Shown: piece after piece, positions 18,502-27,056 of the stretch
Position numbering within the stretch: the first letter of the stretch is position 1
Layout: each line of letters begins with the position of its first letter
DNA from: Wandonia sp964447015
GTDB taxonomy: Bacteria > Bacteroidota > Bacteroidia > Flavobacteriales_D > Crocinitomicaceae
NCBI GenBank assembly: GCA_964447015.1
Contig: CAYUQU010000008.1
Coordinates: 5,239 to 69,238, forward strand
Length of the DNA: 64,000 bases
Direction: 5' to 3'
The notes under the pieces: model-generated
The model's database searches: none
What the model saw: only the letters and a program-made list of their open reading frames with translations
Told to the model about the DNA's origin: nothing
Position numbers and translations under genes: made by a program

Positions 18502-18532
18502 TTTGGAGTTTATGGATTTTTTACTATATTTG
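18502..18532 (+). promoter_or_regulatory. Bacteroidota-type promoter for the T9SS cargo gene
   Basis: TTTG (18502-18505), 19 nt of spacer, then TATATTTG (18525-18532). This is a full match to the TTTG / TAnnTTTG consensus recognised by the primary sigma factor of Bacteroidota. Transcription would begin near 18538, leaving a 5' leader of about 70 nt before the ATG at 18608. Confidence 0.8.
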
Positions 18533-18607
18533 AGTAAATCAAGTTTTTGTTAGAAAATCAATTTGTTGTTAAATTTAATGTGACAACAAATTAAATACCA
18601 AACTAAC

Positions 18608-19828
18608 ATGATTAAAGCATTTGCTACTACAATATTTGTTTGTCTATGTCATGCAATACCTGCGCAGATTGTTTATTCTGAAGATTTCGGGACAGGCTGT
18701 TCAACAGGTACTTTAGCGACCACTTTTGGGTGGACACTTACAAATACAGGCACGAATGAACCCATGGCAAACACATGGTATGTAAGTGCTGCAGAAAGAG
18801 GAATGGGATCGGGAAATTGTGGTGATGGGTGTAACGGAACTAATAGTAGAACACTTCACGTCGGAACGACACTTTTTGGTGATCTTGGAGCATCATATTT
18901 TGAATCTGATGCTTTTAGTTGTGCATTTTTTGCGTGGTGTGCTATAACAGATAGAAGAATAGAATCTCCTGTAATCAATTGCACGGGTGTTTCATCTATT
19001 CCATTTACATTTGATTATATTGAAAACGGCGAAGGAACGAATGATGACGCAACTGTTTGGTATTCTGCTAATGGCGGTGGGACATGGGCCTTGTTAGACA
19101 ACCCACCGAAAACAGTAATCTGTGGCAGTGGACAAGGGTTATGGACAACAAGAAATTTAGTTCTCCCAGCATCTGCTAATAATAATCCTAACGTAAAGAT
19201 TGGATTCAGATGGGTAAATAACGGAAATGGGGTTGGCACCGATCCTTCTTTTGCGGTAGACAATATTATTGTGGGAAGCCCTATCATTTTAGGTGTTGAA
19301 ATGATCGACATGCGTGTTTCTTGCCTGTCCTTAAATCAACGTTTAGTTTCTTGGGAAACTAAAAACGAAAGGGATTCTGATTTGTTTAATGTATATAAAA
19401 GTATTGATGGAATTAATTGGAGCGTACTAGGATCAGTCAAGTCAGTAAATGAAACAGAAGGAGTTCACTATTATTCACTAACTGATTATGACGTAGATAA
19501 AGTAATAGAATATTATTATATCGAACAAGTTGATTTTGATGGTAAAAGCACCTCATATAAAATCTTAACAGGAGAAAACTGTATTAACAGCAACGAATTA
19601 ATCTTATACCCAAATCCTTCTGATGGTAATGAGTTTTTTATCAGTTATACAGAAACAATTGACTATATCGAAATAGTTACAATGGACGGCAAATTAGTTA
19701 ACCAGTACCAAAACACGCTAGATAGCAGACCATTTAAGGTTCAGCCAGATTTAACTACGGGACGATATTTTGTGCATGTCTATTCAAACAACACTGTGAG
19801 CGTTGCTAATTTAATAGTAAATAGATAA
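18608..19828 (+). CDS. Secreted protein with T9SS type A sorting domain
   Basis: A 406-residue exported protein. A signal peptide covers residues 1-20 (cleavage near AIPAQ). A cysteine-rich, beta-sandwich-like domain covers about 25-225, with SEDFGTGCSTGT at its start and GFRWVNNGNGVGTDPSFAVD before its end; the pattern recalls MAM/jelly-roll adhesion modules. A fibronectin-like segment (VSWETKNERDSDLFNVYKS) spans about 240-315. The C-terminal ~75 residues form a type A sorting domain: LILYPNPSDG, then IVTMDGKLV and GRYFVHVYS. Such proteins cross the outer membrane by T9SS and are fixed to the surface or released. The precise function is unknown. Confidence 0.85.
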   Translation: MIKAFATTIFVCLCHAIPAQIVYSEDFGTGCSTGTLATTFGWTLTNTGTNEPMANTWYVSAAERGMGSGNCGDGCNGTNSRTLHVGTTLFGDLGASYFESDAFSCAFFAWCAITDRRIESPVINCTGVSSIPFTFDYIENGEGTNDDATVWYSANGGGTWALLDNPPKTVICGSGQGLWTTRNLVLPASANNNPNVKIGFRWVNNGNGVGTDPSFAVDNIIVGSPIILGVEMIDMRVSCLSLNQRLVSWETKNERDSDLFNVYKSIDGINWSVLGSVKSVNETEGVHYYSLTDYDVDKVIEYYYIEQVDFDGKSTSYKILTGENCINSNELILYPNPSDGNEFFISYTETIDYIEIVTMDGKLVNQYQNTLDSRPFKVQPDLTTGRYFVHVYSNNTVSVANLIVNR

Positions 19829-19963
19829 ACCGTTTTCAAAGAAAAAGAATAGGAACCCCTTGCTCTACATAACAGTCTAATCGGGTTTGGTTTCTCACCA
19901 TTTTCTACATACCCTAATCCTTCATTTTCACTTTAAAAAAACGTTCACATCATAACAATTTTA

Positions 19964-19971
19964 TACTTTTG
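19964..19971 (+). promoter_or_regulatory. Possible -7 promoter box (TACTTTTG) for the mtn operon
   Basis: TACTTTTG matches TAnnTTTG and ends 8 nt before the mtnB start codon at 19980. The expected TTTG 19 nt upstream is not clear. The 151-bp gap before mtnB shows no obvious SAM riboswitch structure. Confidence 0.4.
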
Positions 19972-19979
19972 AACTTAGA

Positions 19980-20603
19980 ATGAAAGACACGAAAGAAATA
20001 CGGGTTGAATTTGCCTCGTTAATTCGCTGGATAAACGACAGGGGTTGGTCTCCAGGGACATCTACAAATTACTCGTTTTTGCACCCTTCAGGAGACGGGC
20101 GAATTGTGATTTCCAAGTCGGGGGTGGACAAAACATACTTTTCTGAGAACGATTTTTTGGAAGTAGATTCTGGGGGCAATCCAACAACAGAATTTTCGAA
20201 AACGAAACCCTCGGCAGAAACCCTGATTCACTGTGAATTGTATCAGCTATTTCCCTCAACTCGTTATATCCTTCACACACACTCCATGGCAGGTACAATT
20301 CTTTCCGATCAAAAAGAGTGGGATGGCAGAATTTCTTTCGAAGGTTACGAAGTTTTAAAAGGGCTTCCAGAAATAAACACACACGAAGCACAGTTAGAAC
20401 TTCCTGTATTCGCAAACGATCAAGACATGGAACGCTTTCGTTTAGTGTTGCGGGAAAATAAAGAAAAATTGCGTGTAAATGGCTTTCTTATGGCTAAGCA
20501 CGGTCTTTATGCATGGGGAGATTCGCTTTTTGAAGCAAAAAGACACCTCGAGATTTATGAGTTTTTATTAACTTGTGAACTAAATTTGTTGCAAATCAAG
20601 TAA
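19980..20603 (+). CDS. mtnB: Methylthioribulose-1-phosphate dehydratase
   Basis: A 207-residue class II aldolase/adducin-family enzyme of the methionine salvage pathway, converting methylthioribulose-1-phosphate to the diketo compound. The family start RWINDRGWSPGTSTNYSF is at residues 16-33. The zinc-binding His pair appears as YILHTHSMAGTI near 97, and a later one in MAKHGLYAWGD near 173. A glutamate in the expected position is in LIHCELYQLFP. It is the first gene of a close-packed operon: mtnD starts one base after its stop. Confidence 0.95.
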   Translation: MKDTKEIRVEFASLIRWINDRGWSPGTSTNYSFLHPSGDGRIVISKSGVDKTYFSENDFLEVDSGGNPTTEFSKTKPSAETLIHCELYQLFPSTRYILHTHSMAGTILSDQKEWDGRISFEGYEVLKGLPEINTHEAQLELPVFANDQDMERFRLVLRENKEKLRVNGFLMAKHGLYAWGDSLFEAKRHLEIYEFLLTCELNLLQIK

Positions 20604-20604
20604 A

Positions 20605-21126
20605 ATGGCAGTTTTAACTATTCCGTCTTTAGGTAAAATCTTGGAAAAACCCTCAGATATCAAACAATATCTGAACGAAAGAGGTGTTTTCTTTGCGCAA
20701 TGGGAGGCAAGTGTTGTTTTTGACGATTCAGCTTCTTCTGAGGAAATTTTGGATGCATACAAACACGAACTAGAGCCCTACATGCAGGCAAATGGCTACC
20801 ATACTGCCGATGTGATATCAATAAATAAACTAACCGAAAATTACGAAGCAATTCGCGCAAAATTCCTTTCTGAGCACACACACAGTGAAGATGAGGTGCG
20901 CTTTTTTGTTGATGGACAGGGTTTATTCTGGTTCAACCTTGACGGACACGATGTGTTTAATGTATTATGTCAGTCTGGAGATCTAATTTCTGTTCCTGCA
21001 GGGACAAAACATTGGTTTGATGCAGGAGAATCAAATCCATTTGTAAAAGCAATTCGTATCTTTATAGACATGTCGGGTTGGGTGCCAGAGTACACCCATT
21101 CCGGAATTGAGAAAAAGTATATTTAA
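20605..21126 (+). CDS. mtnD: Acireductone dioxygenase
   Basis: A 173-residue cupin that oxidises acireductone to formate and the keto acid precursor of methionine (Fe form) or to CO, formate and methylthiopropionate (Ni form). The metal ligands are in EHTHSEDEVRFFVDGQGLFW (His-x-His-x4-Glu) near residues 91-110, with the fourth ligand in GTKHWFDAGE near 133. The size fits bacterial ARD. It follows mtnB by 1 nt and precedes mtnC by 6 nt. Which metal it uses cannot be told from the sequence. Confidence 0.95.
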   Translation: MAVLTIPSLGKILEKPSDIKQYLNERGVFFAQWEASVVFDDSASSEEILDAYKHELEPYMQANGYHTADVISINKLTENYEAIRAKFLSEHTHSEDEVRFFVDGQGLFWFNLDGHDVFNVLCQSGDLISVPAGTKHWFDAGESNPFVKAIRIFIDMSGWVPEYTHSGIEKKYI

Positions 21127-21132
21127 TCAACC

Positions 21133-21816
21133 ATGAGTTATATCAAGTGTATTTTAACTGACATTGAGGGAACTACAACTTCTGTTTCCTTTGTCTATGA
21201 TGTGTTATTTCCCTACTTTAGAGAGCACATTCATGAAGCCAATGAACTTTCCCCAACGCTTATCAATCCAATCATCAAAGCGACGATGGATCAGGCAAAG
21301 CAAGAGGGAAAAAACCTTACAACCACTGAAGAGTGTTTGGAGCAACTCCGCGAATGGAGTCTGGAAGACCGTAAATTTACTCCTCTGAAAACCCTTCAAG
21401 GGTATATTTGGAAAAAGGGTTACGAAGAAGGTCGAATCAAAGGACATGTTTTTCCAGATGTCGTTCCAGCATTAGAAGAATGGAAAGAAGAAGGTATTTC
21501 GCTCGCGGTATACAGTTCGGGTTCCGTTCAGGCACAAAAATTAATTTTTGGCTACAGTGAAGAAGGCGATTTAACTCCACTGTTTTCTCATTTTTTCGAC
21601 ACTAAAATGGGTGGGAAAAAAGAAACTCGCTCGTATGAAAATATTGCGGCGGAACTTGAATTAGAGTCGGATGAAATATTGTTTCTTTCGGATGTACCAG
21701 AGGAACTTAAAGCGGCTCGAGAGGCTGGATTTGAAGTTATTCAAATTGTTCGTCCTGGCACAGAACCCTCAAAGCATTTTGACAACGTAGACGATTTTTC
21801 GCAAATTACTTTTTAA
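21133..21816 (+). CDS. mtnC: Enolase-phosphatase E1 (2,3-diketo-5-methylthio-1-phosphopentane phosphatase)
   Basis: A 227-residue HAD-superfamily enzyme performing the enolisation and dephosphorylation steps between MtnB and MtnD. The HAD motif I is LTDIEGTTTSVSFVYD at residues 8-23, with the E1-specific Asp-x-Glu-Gly-Thr form. Motif II is VYSSGSVQAQ near 125, and motif III/IV is ILFLSDVPEELKAAREAGF near 184. The stop is directly followed by the mtnA ATG. Its presence means this organism uses the separate MtnC route rather than the MtnW/MtnX pair. Confidence 0.95.
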   Translation: MSYIKCILTDIEGTTTSVSFVYDVLFPYFREHIHEANELSPTLINPIIKATMDQAKQEGKNLTTTEECLEQLREWSLEDRKFTPLKTLQGYIWKKGYEEGRIKGHVFPDVVPALEEWKEEGISLAVYSSGSVQAQKLIFGYSEEGDLTPLFSHFFDTKMGGKKETRSYENIAAELELESDEILFLSDVPEELKAAREAGFEVIQIVRPGTEPSKHFDNVDDFSQITF

Positions 21817-22914
21817 ATGACACAAGAACGATTCAGAACAATTTGGCTAAAAAATTCAACAACAGTTGAAGTTATAGATCAACGAATTTTACCTCATCAG
21901 TTTGCTACAGTAGAATTGAACACATGTGATGATGCTGTAGACGCAATCAGAAAAATGATTGTTCGCGGAGCTCCTTTGATTGGGGCAACAGCTTCTTATG
22001 GAGTCTATTTGGCTTTATTGGAAATAAAATCTGGGGCAAAACCTCAAAATTATATTCACAGAGCGTTTGAAGATTTAGCCAACTCACGCCCAACTGCAGT
22101 GAATTTATTTTGGGCACTGGATCGTATGAAAAAAGCTGTTTTTGCTTCAATCGAATTGGATGAGCAAATTCAACTCGCTCTTGAAGAAGCCAACCAAATC
22201 GTAGAAGACGATGTAGAAACATGTCGCATGATAGGTGTACATGGATTGACTATTATAGAAAAAATTTGGGAAGACAACGGACATAAAACAGTTAATATTC
22301 TTACGCACTGTAACGCTGGAATGCTAGGATGCATAGAGTGGGGAACTGTAACTTCTCCAATTTATCAAGCCAAACAAAAAGGAATTGATCTTCACGTCTG
22401 GGTTGATGAGACAAGACCAAGAAATCAGGGGTCTAACCTCACCGCTTTTGAATTGACTAAGCACGGCATTCCTCACACATTGATTGTAGACAACACAGGA
22501 GGCCATCTAATGCAACACAATATGGTTGACATGGTAATTGTAGGAACAGACCGTACAACGCGCCAGGGAGACGTTGCAAACAAAATAGGAACGTATTTGA
22601 AAGCTCTTGCCGCAAACGATAATAAAATTCCGTTCTATGTAGCGCTTCCATCCACAACAATAGATTGGACAATTAACGATGGTTTGAAAGAAATTCCAAT
22701 TGAAGAGCGTGATGAAAATGAAGTGAGAACCGTGTTTGGAAAATTAGAATCCGGTGAATTAGCCTCTGTACTCATTTGCCCAGAAACAACACGTGCAGCA
22801 AACTATGGATTTGATGTTACTCCAGCAAGATTGGTAACCGCTTTAATTACCGACCGAGGAGTTTGCTCTGCATCAGAAGAAGGATTAACAAGTTTATTCC
22901 CCGAGCACAAGTAA
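21817..22914 (+). CDS. mtnA: S-methyl-5-thioribose-1-phosphate isomerase
   Basis: A 365-residue enzyme of the eIF2B/MtnA family that isomerises methylthioribose-1-phosphate to the ribulose form. Conserved blocks visible are KMIVRGAPLIGATASYGV near residue 46, ILTHCNAGML near 160 with the catalytic Cys, and GTDRTTRQGDVANKIGTY near 240 with the catalytic Asp. The start abuts the mtnC stop. With mtnB, mtnD and mtnC this covers methylthioribose-1-phosphate to the keto acid. MTR kinase, MTA nucleosidase or phosphorylase and the final aminotransferase are not adjacent. Confidence 0.96.
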   Translation: MTQERFRTIWLKNSTTVEVIDQRILPHQFATVELNTCDDAVDAIRKMIVRGAPLIGATASYGVYLALLEIKSGAKPQNYIHRAFEDLANSRPTAVNLFWALDRMKKAVFASIELDEQIQLALEEANQIVEDDVETCRMIGVHGLTIIEKIWEDNGHKTVNILTHCNAGMLGCIEWGTVTSPIYQAKQKGIDLHVWVDETRPRNQGSNLTAFELTKHGIPHTLIVDNTGGHLMQHNMVDMVIVGTDRTTRQGDVANKIGTYLKALAANDNKIPFYVALPSTTIDWTINDGLKEIPIEERDENEVRTVFGKLESGELASVLICPETTRAANYGFDVTPARLVTALITDRGVCSASEEGLTSLFPEHK

Positions 22915-22921
22915 AGATAAA

Positions 22922-24382
22922 ATGATGAAAACGTGCGCTGTTATTGGTTCTGGAATTGCAGGAATGGCTTCGGCTCTTCGTGCAAAAAAGAAGGGTTATA
23001 ACGTTACTGTCTATGAGCGAAATAATACTCCTGGAGGAAAAATAAGCGAGTGGAATAAAAACGGTTATCGCTTTGACTTAGGCCCATCAGTGTTCACGCT
23101 TCCAGAATTGATTGACGAATTATTCACGTTATTTGATAAAAACCCTCGCGACTATTTTGAATATACACAGCTCAACCCCACTTTTAGCTACTTCTACGAA
23201 GACGGAACCATCATTCGAGCACACGCTGATGTCAACTTATTTGCAAAAGAAATAGAGAACAAAACCACCGATAGCGCAGAGCAAGTTCACCGCTATTTGA
23301 AAGATGTGGCACGTATTTACGACATTACCAATGAAGTATTCATTGAACAGTCCCTTCATATTGCCACAAATTTCTTGAAAAAGAAAGTAGTTTCAGGGGT
23401 GTTGCAATTTCGTCACATTCACGCTTTTCATACAATGGATAAGGGGAATAAGCGTTTTTTCAAAGACCCAAAAAACATCCAACTGTTTAATTATTATGCG
23501 ACTTATGTAGGGTCCAACCCTTTAGTTGCTCCAGCCACATTAAATGTAATACAACACCTAGAATTAAACTTGGGTACATACATGTGTACTTCTGGAATGT
23601 ACGGTGTGGTGAGCGCTTTGTACCAACTATCTCTAGACGTAGGAATTACGTTTGAATTTAATACTGTGGTTGAGCGAATTGTTGTGCACGATAAAAAAGC
23701 TGTTGGGATATTAGTAAAACAACGAGAAATTCCCTTTGATGCGATTATTTCCAATATGGACATTCACCATACCTATGAGAACTTACTGCCTGAAATCAAA
23801 CAGCCCAAGCGCATTTTAAATCAAGAACGATCAAACTCTGTTATTGTATTAAACTGGGCGGTTAAAAAAGAATTCGCTGACCTAGGAGTTCACAACATTT
23901 TCTTTTCAGTCAATCGAGATGAGGAATATCAGGCCATTTCTGACCGAAACAGTATGAGTGACGACCCTTCTGTCTATCTGTACATTTCTTCGAAAATAGC
24001 TAAAAGCGATGCTCCTTCAGATTGCGAAAATTGGTTTCTATTAGTTAGTGTGCCGCACGACTCAGGACAAGATTGGGAAAGTATTGTAAAACGAGCATCA
24101 GAAAATTGCAAATCGAAAATCAATCGAATGTTGAATGTGGATATTGAAAATCACATTGAATTTGAACATTCCCTTTCACCAAAAGAAATCGCTGTTCACT
24201 ATCTAGCCTATAAAGGTGCTGTCTTTGGGAACAGTGCAAATGGTCGTTTTGCTGCCTTTCTCCGTCATCCAAACTTTAAGCGATCTATCAAAAACCTTTA
24301 TTTTGCTGGAGGAACAGTACACCCAGGAGCTGGAATTCCGATGTGTTTAAACTCAGCTAAAATTGTGGAAGGCTTATTATAG
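22922..24382 (+). CDS. Carotenoid desaturase family FAD oxidoreductase (CrtI/CrtD-like)
   Basis: A 486-residue flavoprotein. The N-terminal dinucleotide-binding fold is AVIGSGIAGMASALRAKKKG, followed by VYERNNTPGGKISEW and GYRFDLGPSVFTLPEL, which are signatures of phytoene-type desaturases. The C-terminal FAD-binding region is NLYFAGGTVHPGAGIPMCL near 460, the carotenoid oxidoreductase signature. In flavobacteria such proteins are CrtI (phytoene to lycopene) or CrtD (hydroxycarotenoid 3,4-desaturase). The VHPGAGIPM ending does not settle which. It lies 7 nt after mtnA, although no metabolic link to methionine salvage is known. No other carotenoid gene is in the window. Confidence 0.88.
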   Translation: MMKTCAVIGSGIAGMASALRAKKKGYNVTVYERNNTPGGKISEWNKNGYRFDLGPSVFTLPELIDELFTLFDKNPRDYFEYTQLNPTFSYFYEDGTIIRAHADVNLFAKEIENKTTDSAEQVHRYLKDVARIYDITNEVFIEQSLHIATNFLKKKVVSGVLQFRHIHAFHTMDKGNKRFFKDPKNIQLFNYYATYVGSNPLVAPATLNVIQHLELNLGTYMCTSGMYGVVSALYQLSLDVGITFEFNTVVERIVVHDKKAVGILVKQREIPFDAIISNMDIHHTYENLLPEIKQPKRILNQERSNSVIVLNWAVKKEFADLGVHNIFFSVNRDEEYQAISDRNSMSDDPSVYLYISSKIAKSDAPSDCENWFLLVSVPHDSGQDWESIVKRASENCKSKINRMLNVDIENHIEFEHSLSPKEIAVHYLAYKGAVFGNSANGRFAAFLRHPNFKRSIKNLYFAGGTVHPGAGIPMCLNSAKIVEGLL

Positions 24383-24417
24383 TCAGCCAATTGGCGCTAT
24401 TTCTGTTATACCGTTTT

Positions 24418-25044
24418 TTAATTAAACCTCATTACCATCCCCAATCCAGATGGAGAGATTGTGACATTCTTCCACATCAGATCTAGCTTTTTGCCTGTTT
24501 TCTTAAGTAATGCAAACATAATCATGTCATATACAAACAAGTACCCTCCTTGTAAAACAAGTGACTGACCATAACCTCTAAAACGATTGCGCAGTGTACC
24601 TGTTTGGGTATTTCCATAATTAAAAAGCGCCCAACCTGTTACCATATAGCTCACATCAAGCCCAGCATTAAACAAGTAAATTGTTTGGAGTTTTTGTTGG
24701 TTTTTGTAGACACTTTCAAAGGTCAATTCTTTGGTCTTTTTGCGATACGTTCCTATCAATCCCGGCACTGCAATTCCCACATTCACCACATTCCAAAAAG
24801 CATTCATTTGGTGAAAATATCTGGCGTCTCCTGTGCTTTGAAAGTAACCTATTCCGCCCACGACGAGATTTGCACCTGCCCATGCATTTAGTGAGATCAT
24901 TCCATTTCGGGTCAGTTGCGTTTGTCGAGCGTCAATTTCTTTTAACAAGAGAGACGTTTCATTGTTTTTGTCTTGGCTAAATGAGGCAATAGCAACACAC
25001 ATTGTACAGAATATTATAAATGTTAGTTTTTTCATCCTTTTCAT
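24418..25044 (-). CDS. Hypothetical exported membrane protein (DUF6992-like)
   Basis: A 208-residue protein with an N-terminal signal (KKLTFIIFCTMCVAIASFSQ) and about four further hydrophobic segments (AWAGANLVVGGIGYF, FWNVVNVGIAVPGLIG, LFNAGLDVSYMVTGWALF, SLVLQGGYLFVYDMIMFALL). The pattern of small membrane helices with conserved Asn and Gly resembles a Bacteroidota family of unknown function, which I recall as DUF6992. The start could also be ATG 25035 (MKKLTF). It is convergent with the desaturase gene, 35 bp away. No function is assigned. Confidence 0.72.
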   Translation of the reverse strand: MKRMKKLTFIIFCTMCVAIASFSQDKNNETSLLLKEIDARQTQLTRNGMISLNAWAGANLVVGGIGYFQSTGDARYFHQMNAFWNVVNVGIAVPGLIGTYRKKTKELTFESVYKNQQKLQTIYLFNAGLDVSYMVTGWALFNYGNTQTGTLRNRFRGYGQSLVLQGGYLFVYDMIMFALLKKTGKKLDLMWKNVTISPSGLGMVMRFN

Positions 25045-25086
25045 TTTATTTATAACAAGCCTGATGCTCGATTGTTGACTTTGAAT

Positions 25087-26088
25087 TTATTCAAGTTCAG
25101 CAATTGCTCGATCCAAAATTTCATCTTTTGTCAAATCAGTCCAATCAAACGACTCAAAAATATCGGGAGGCACGCCTTCCTCTGCATAATTATTTCCTTG
25201 TAAATCGAGCAACTGGCTTATGCTAAACCGATATGTCCAACCATTTGGAAGTTGACCTCCATTAGGCAGTCCACCTCCACCTCCAGTTGTATCCCCCAAC
25301 AACACAATATTTGGGATCGCTTTTGTGGCAAGAGCAAACATAGTTGTTGCGCTGTAAGACCCCTTGTCTATCAACACAACAACAGGTTTAGTGAAGACCG
25401 TGCCACCATATGTATTAATCATAAAGTTGGACGGTTCGGTAAAATCATTGTGATTGGGTCCATTGCGCGTTCGGAAATAACCCACAACTCTACTTTGGTC
25501 ATTAAATCTTTCAAGTAAAAGAGGCACATTAAATATGCTTCCCCCTCCATTTGACCTTAGATCCAACACCAAACCATTTGTACTTTGATAACGATCAAGC
25601 ACAAAACTTAACTGATTTGGAAAAAAAGACTCCATAAAACTCCCATATCGAACATAACCTACATTGGCTCCATCTATAAAACCATGACTAAAAGGGCCTG
25701 TGTAATAGCGTTCGGAAACATAATTTTCCCAAACCGTGGTAGAATGATAGTTTAAGTTGGCCTGTTGGGGTTGTGAATAGACTGACACGTTGAATGGTGA
25801 AACTAAATTCGTATGATCATCTCTCAGTTCTTTTAACATATTCGCCAGCACATTAAACAATTGTTCTTCGCTCATCTCTGGTGACAACTGTGCCAAATAT
25901 GTTGATTTAACTTGTTCCCAATTTACTTGTTTTAGCTCAAAATAGCTGTACTTAATATCTACTTGATTCCACAAATACTCAAAATTCTCATAAGGGTCTG
26001 ATGTACCTTGATCAGGTCCGTATAGAATTTTCTCGCATGAAAGTAAAGCACCCACAAGAAAACTTAACGCTATAATTCCTTTTTTCAT
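25087..26088 (-). CDS. S41-family (C-terminal processing type) peptidase, lipoprotein
   Basis: A 333-residue predicted outer-membrane or periplasmic lipoprotein: signal peptide ending GALLSC with the lipid-modified Cys at residue 18. The tail-specific protease domain follows. The substrate-binding strand is GLVLDLRSNGGG near 175, and the nucleophile region is VLIDKGSYSATTMFALATK near 236, with Ser in the family position, then LLGDTTGGGGGLPNG. No PDZ domain is obvious, which fits short tricorn/S41 peptidases found in Bacteroidota. It lies 6 nt downstream of the 26095-27009 gene and is probably co-transcribed with it. Confidence 0.88.
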   Translation of the reverse strand: MKKGIIALSFLVGALLSCEKILYGPDQGTSDPYENFEYLWNQVDIKYSYFELKQVNWEQVKSTYLAQLSPEMSEEQLFNVLANMLKELRDDHTNLVSPFNVSVYSQPQQANLNYHSTTVWENYVSERYYTGPFSHGFIDGANVGYVRYGSFMESFFPNQLSFVLDRYQSTNGLVLDLRSNGGGSIFNVPLLLERFNDQSRVVGYFRTRNGPNHNDFTEPSNFMINTYGGTVFTKPVVVLIDKGSYSATTMFALATKAIPNIVLLGDTTGGGGGLPNGGQLPNGWTYRFSISQLLDLQGNNYAEEGVPPDIFESFDWTDLTKDEILDRAIAELE

Positions 26089-26094
26089 AACTTC

Positions 26095-27009
26095 TTATTT
26101 TCTGTGAAACATTAACGAAAACCCCAGTCGGTGGTTTGCCCACTGAAAGGCTTCAAATCTACCCGGTGAATGAGCGGCCTCCCACATATAAAAAAACTTA
26201 ATTCCATTTCCATTAGGGCGAAACTTTGTAAATTCAAGTCTTGTGCCCAAGCGCCATCCATTAACAGACCACTTATAATCTGCAAAATAATACCCAAACA
26301 CACCTGTATCACTACCATTAAATTCTGCATCAAAAGAATATGCATACCCTGGTCTGTAGTTCATATTCAATACGCCTATATTGAGCAAAAGGGCTATCCT
26401 CCGTTTAACAGGTTGTAGTTTTCTTTTTATAAACCAAAATGAAAATTCTTTTGCCTGCTTTCTAGAAATATCTAGGCTAATTTTGCTCGACAACATAAGG
26501 TTAAACATTGGATCGACTCCTATTCCGCTATTTCCTAAGCTCGGATTACCTCGTACGGGAAGAGTAATATACATCGAGCCACCTACAAGCCAATCAATCC
26601 GCGGAGAAGATACCAGCCTAATTCTCCTCAAATAATGGTGATAAATCTCAGCACGAACAACATACGATCGACTTGATGATTGGAAAAAATCACTTTTCGG
26701 TGATTTAGAACGAGTAAATGCCCCTAGAAGATCTGCTTCAATAACAGATTCATACTTCTGTTTGTTCCAAATCCAGTCCAATTTTATATGAGCTCCTGCT
26801 CCCTGATAAAACAAAGGCGATGTAGCAAAATCACGAAATGTAACATAGCTAAGCCCGACAGAAGTAGCAAAATATGAAATCCCATTTTTTCGTTTCGGAG
26901 TCGTGTCGCTAATTTCTTGTGAAAAAGCTAGTTGAGGTCTACCAAACAAAAAGACACTCACAATTATAAGCTGAATTACACTAAAACAAAAACCGATCAG
27001 TTTGTACAT
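26095..27009 (-). CDS. Exported hypothetical protein, probable outer-membrane beta-barrel
   Basis: A 304-residue protein with a signal peptide ending FGRPQLAFSQ near residue 31. The mature part has repeated alternating hydrophobic/aromatic strands (such as GISYFATSVGLSYVTFRDFA, YVVRAEIYHHYLRRIRLVSS and SVNGWRLGTRLEFTKF), and it ends LGFSLMFHRK; a strand rich in alternating hydrophobics at the C-terminus is typical of outer-membrane barrels. I recognise no family. It shares a likely transcript with the S41 lipoprotein. Confidence 0.7.
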   Translation of the reverse strand: MYKLIGFCFSVIQLIIVSVFLFGRPQLAFSQEISDTTPKRKNGISYFATSVGLSYVTFRDFATSPLFYQGAGAHIKLDWIWNKQKYESVIEADLLGAFTRSKSPKSDFFQSSSRSYVVRAEIYHHYLRRIRLVSSPRIDWLVGGSMYITLPVRGNPSLGNSGIGVDPMFNLMLSSKISLDISRKQAKEFSFWFIKRKLQPVKRRIALLLNIGVLNMNYRPGYAYSFDAEFNGSDTGVFGYYFADYKWSVNGWRLGTRLEFTKFRPNGNGIKFFYMWEAAHSPGRFEAFQWANHRLGFSLMFHRK

Positions 27010-27056
27010 ATCCTTTCACTATTCCCCAAACGTAAACCTTTTATACAAATATATTA

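Noticed and set aside
19829..19979. SAM riboswitch before the methionine salvage operon
   Set aside because: Only 151 bp with no recognisable paired-stem structure or terminator, and the probable -7 box lies at its very end.
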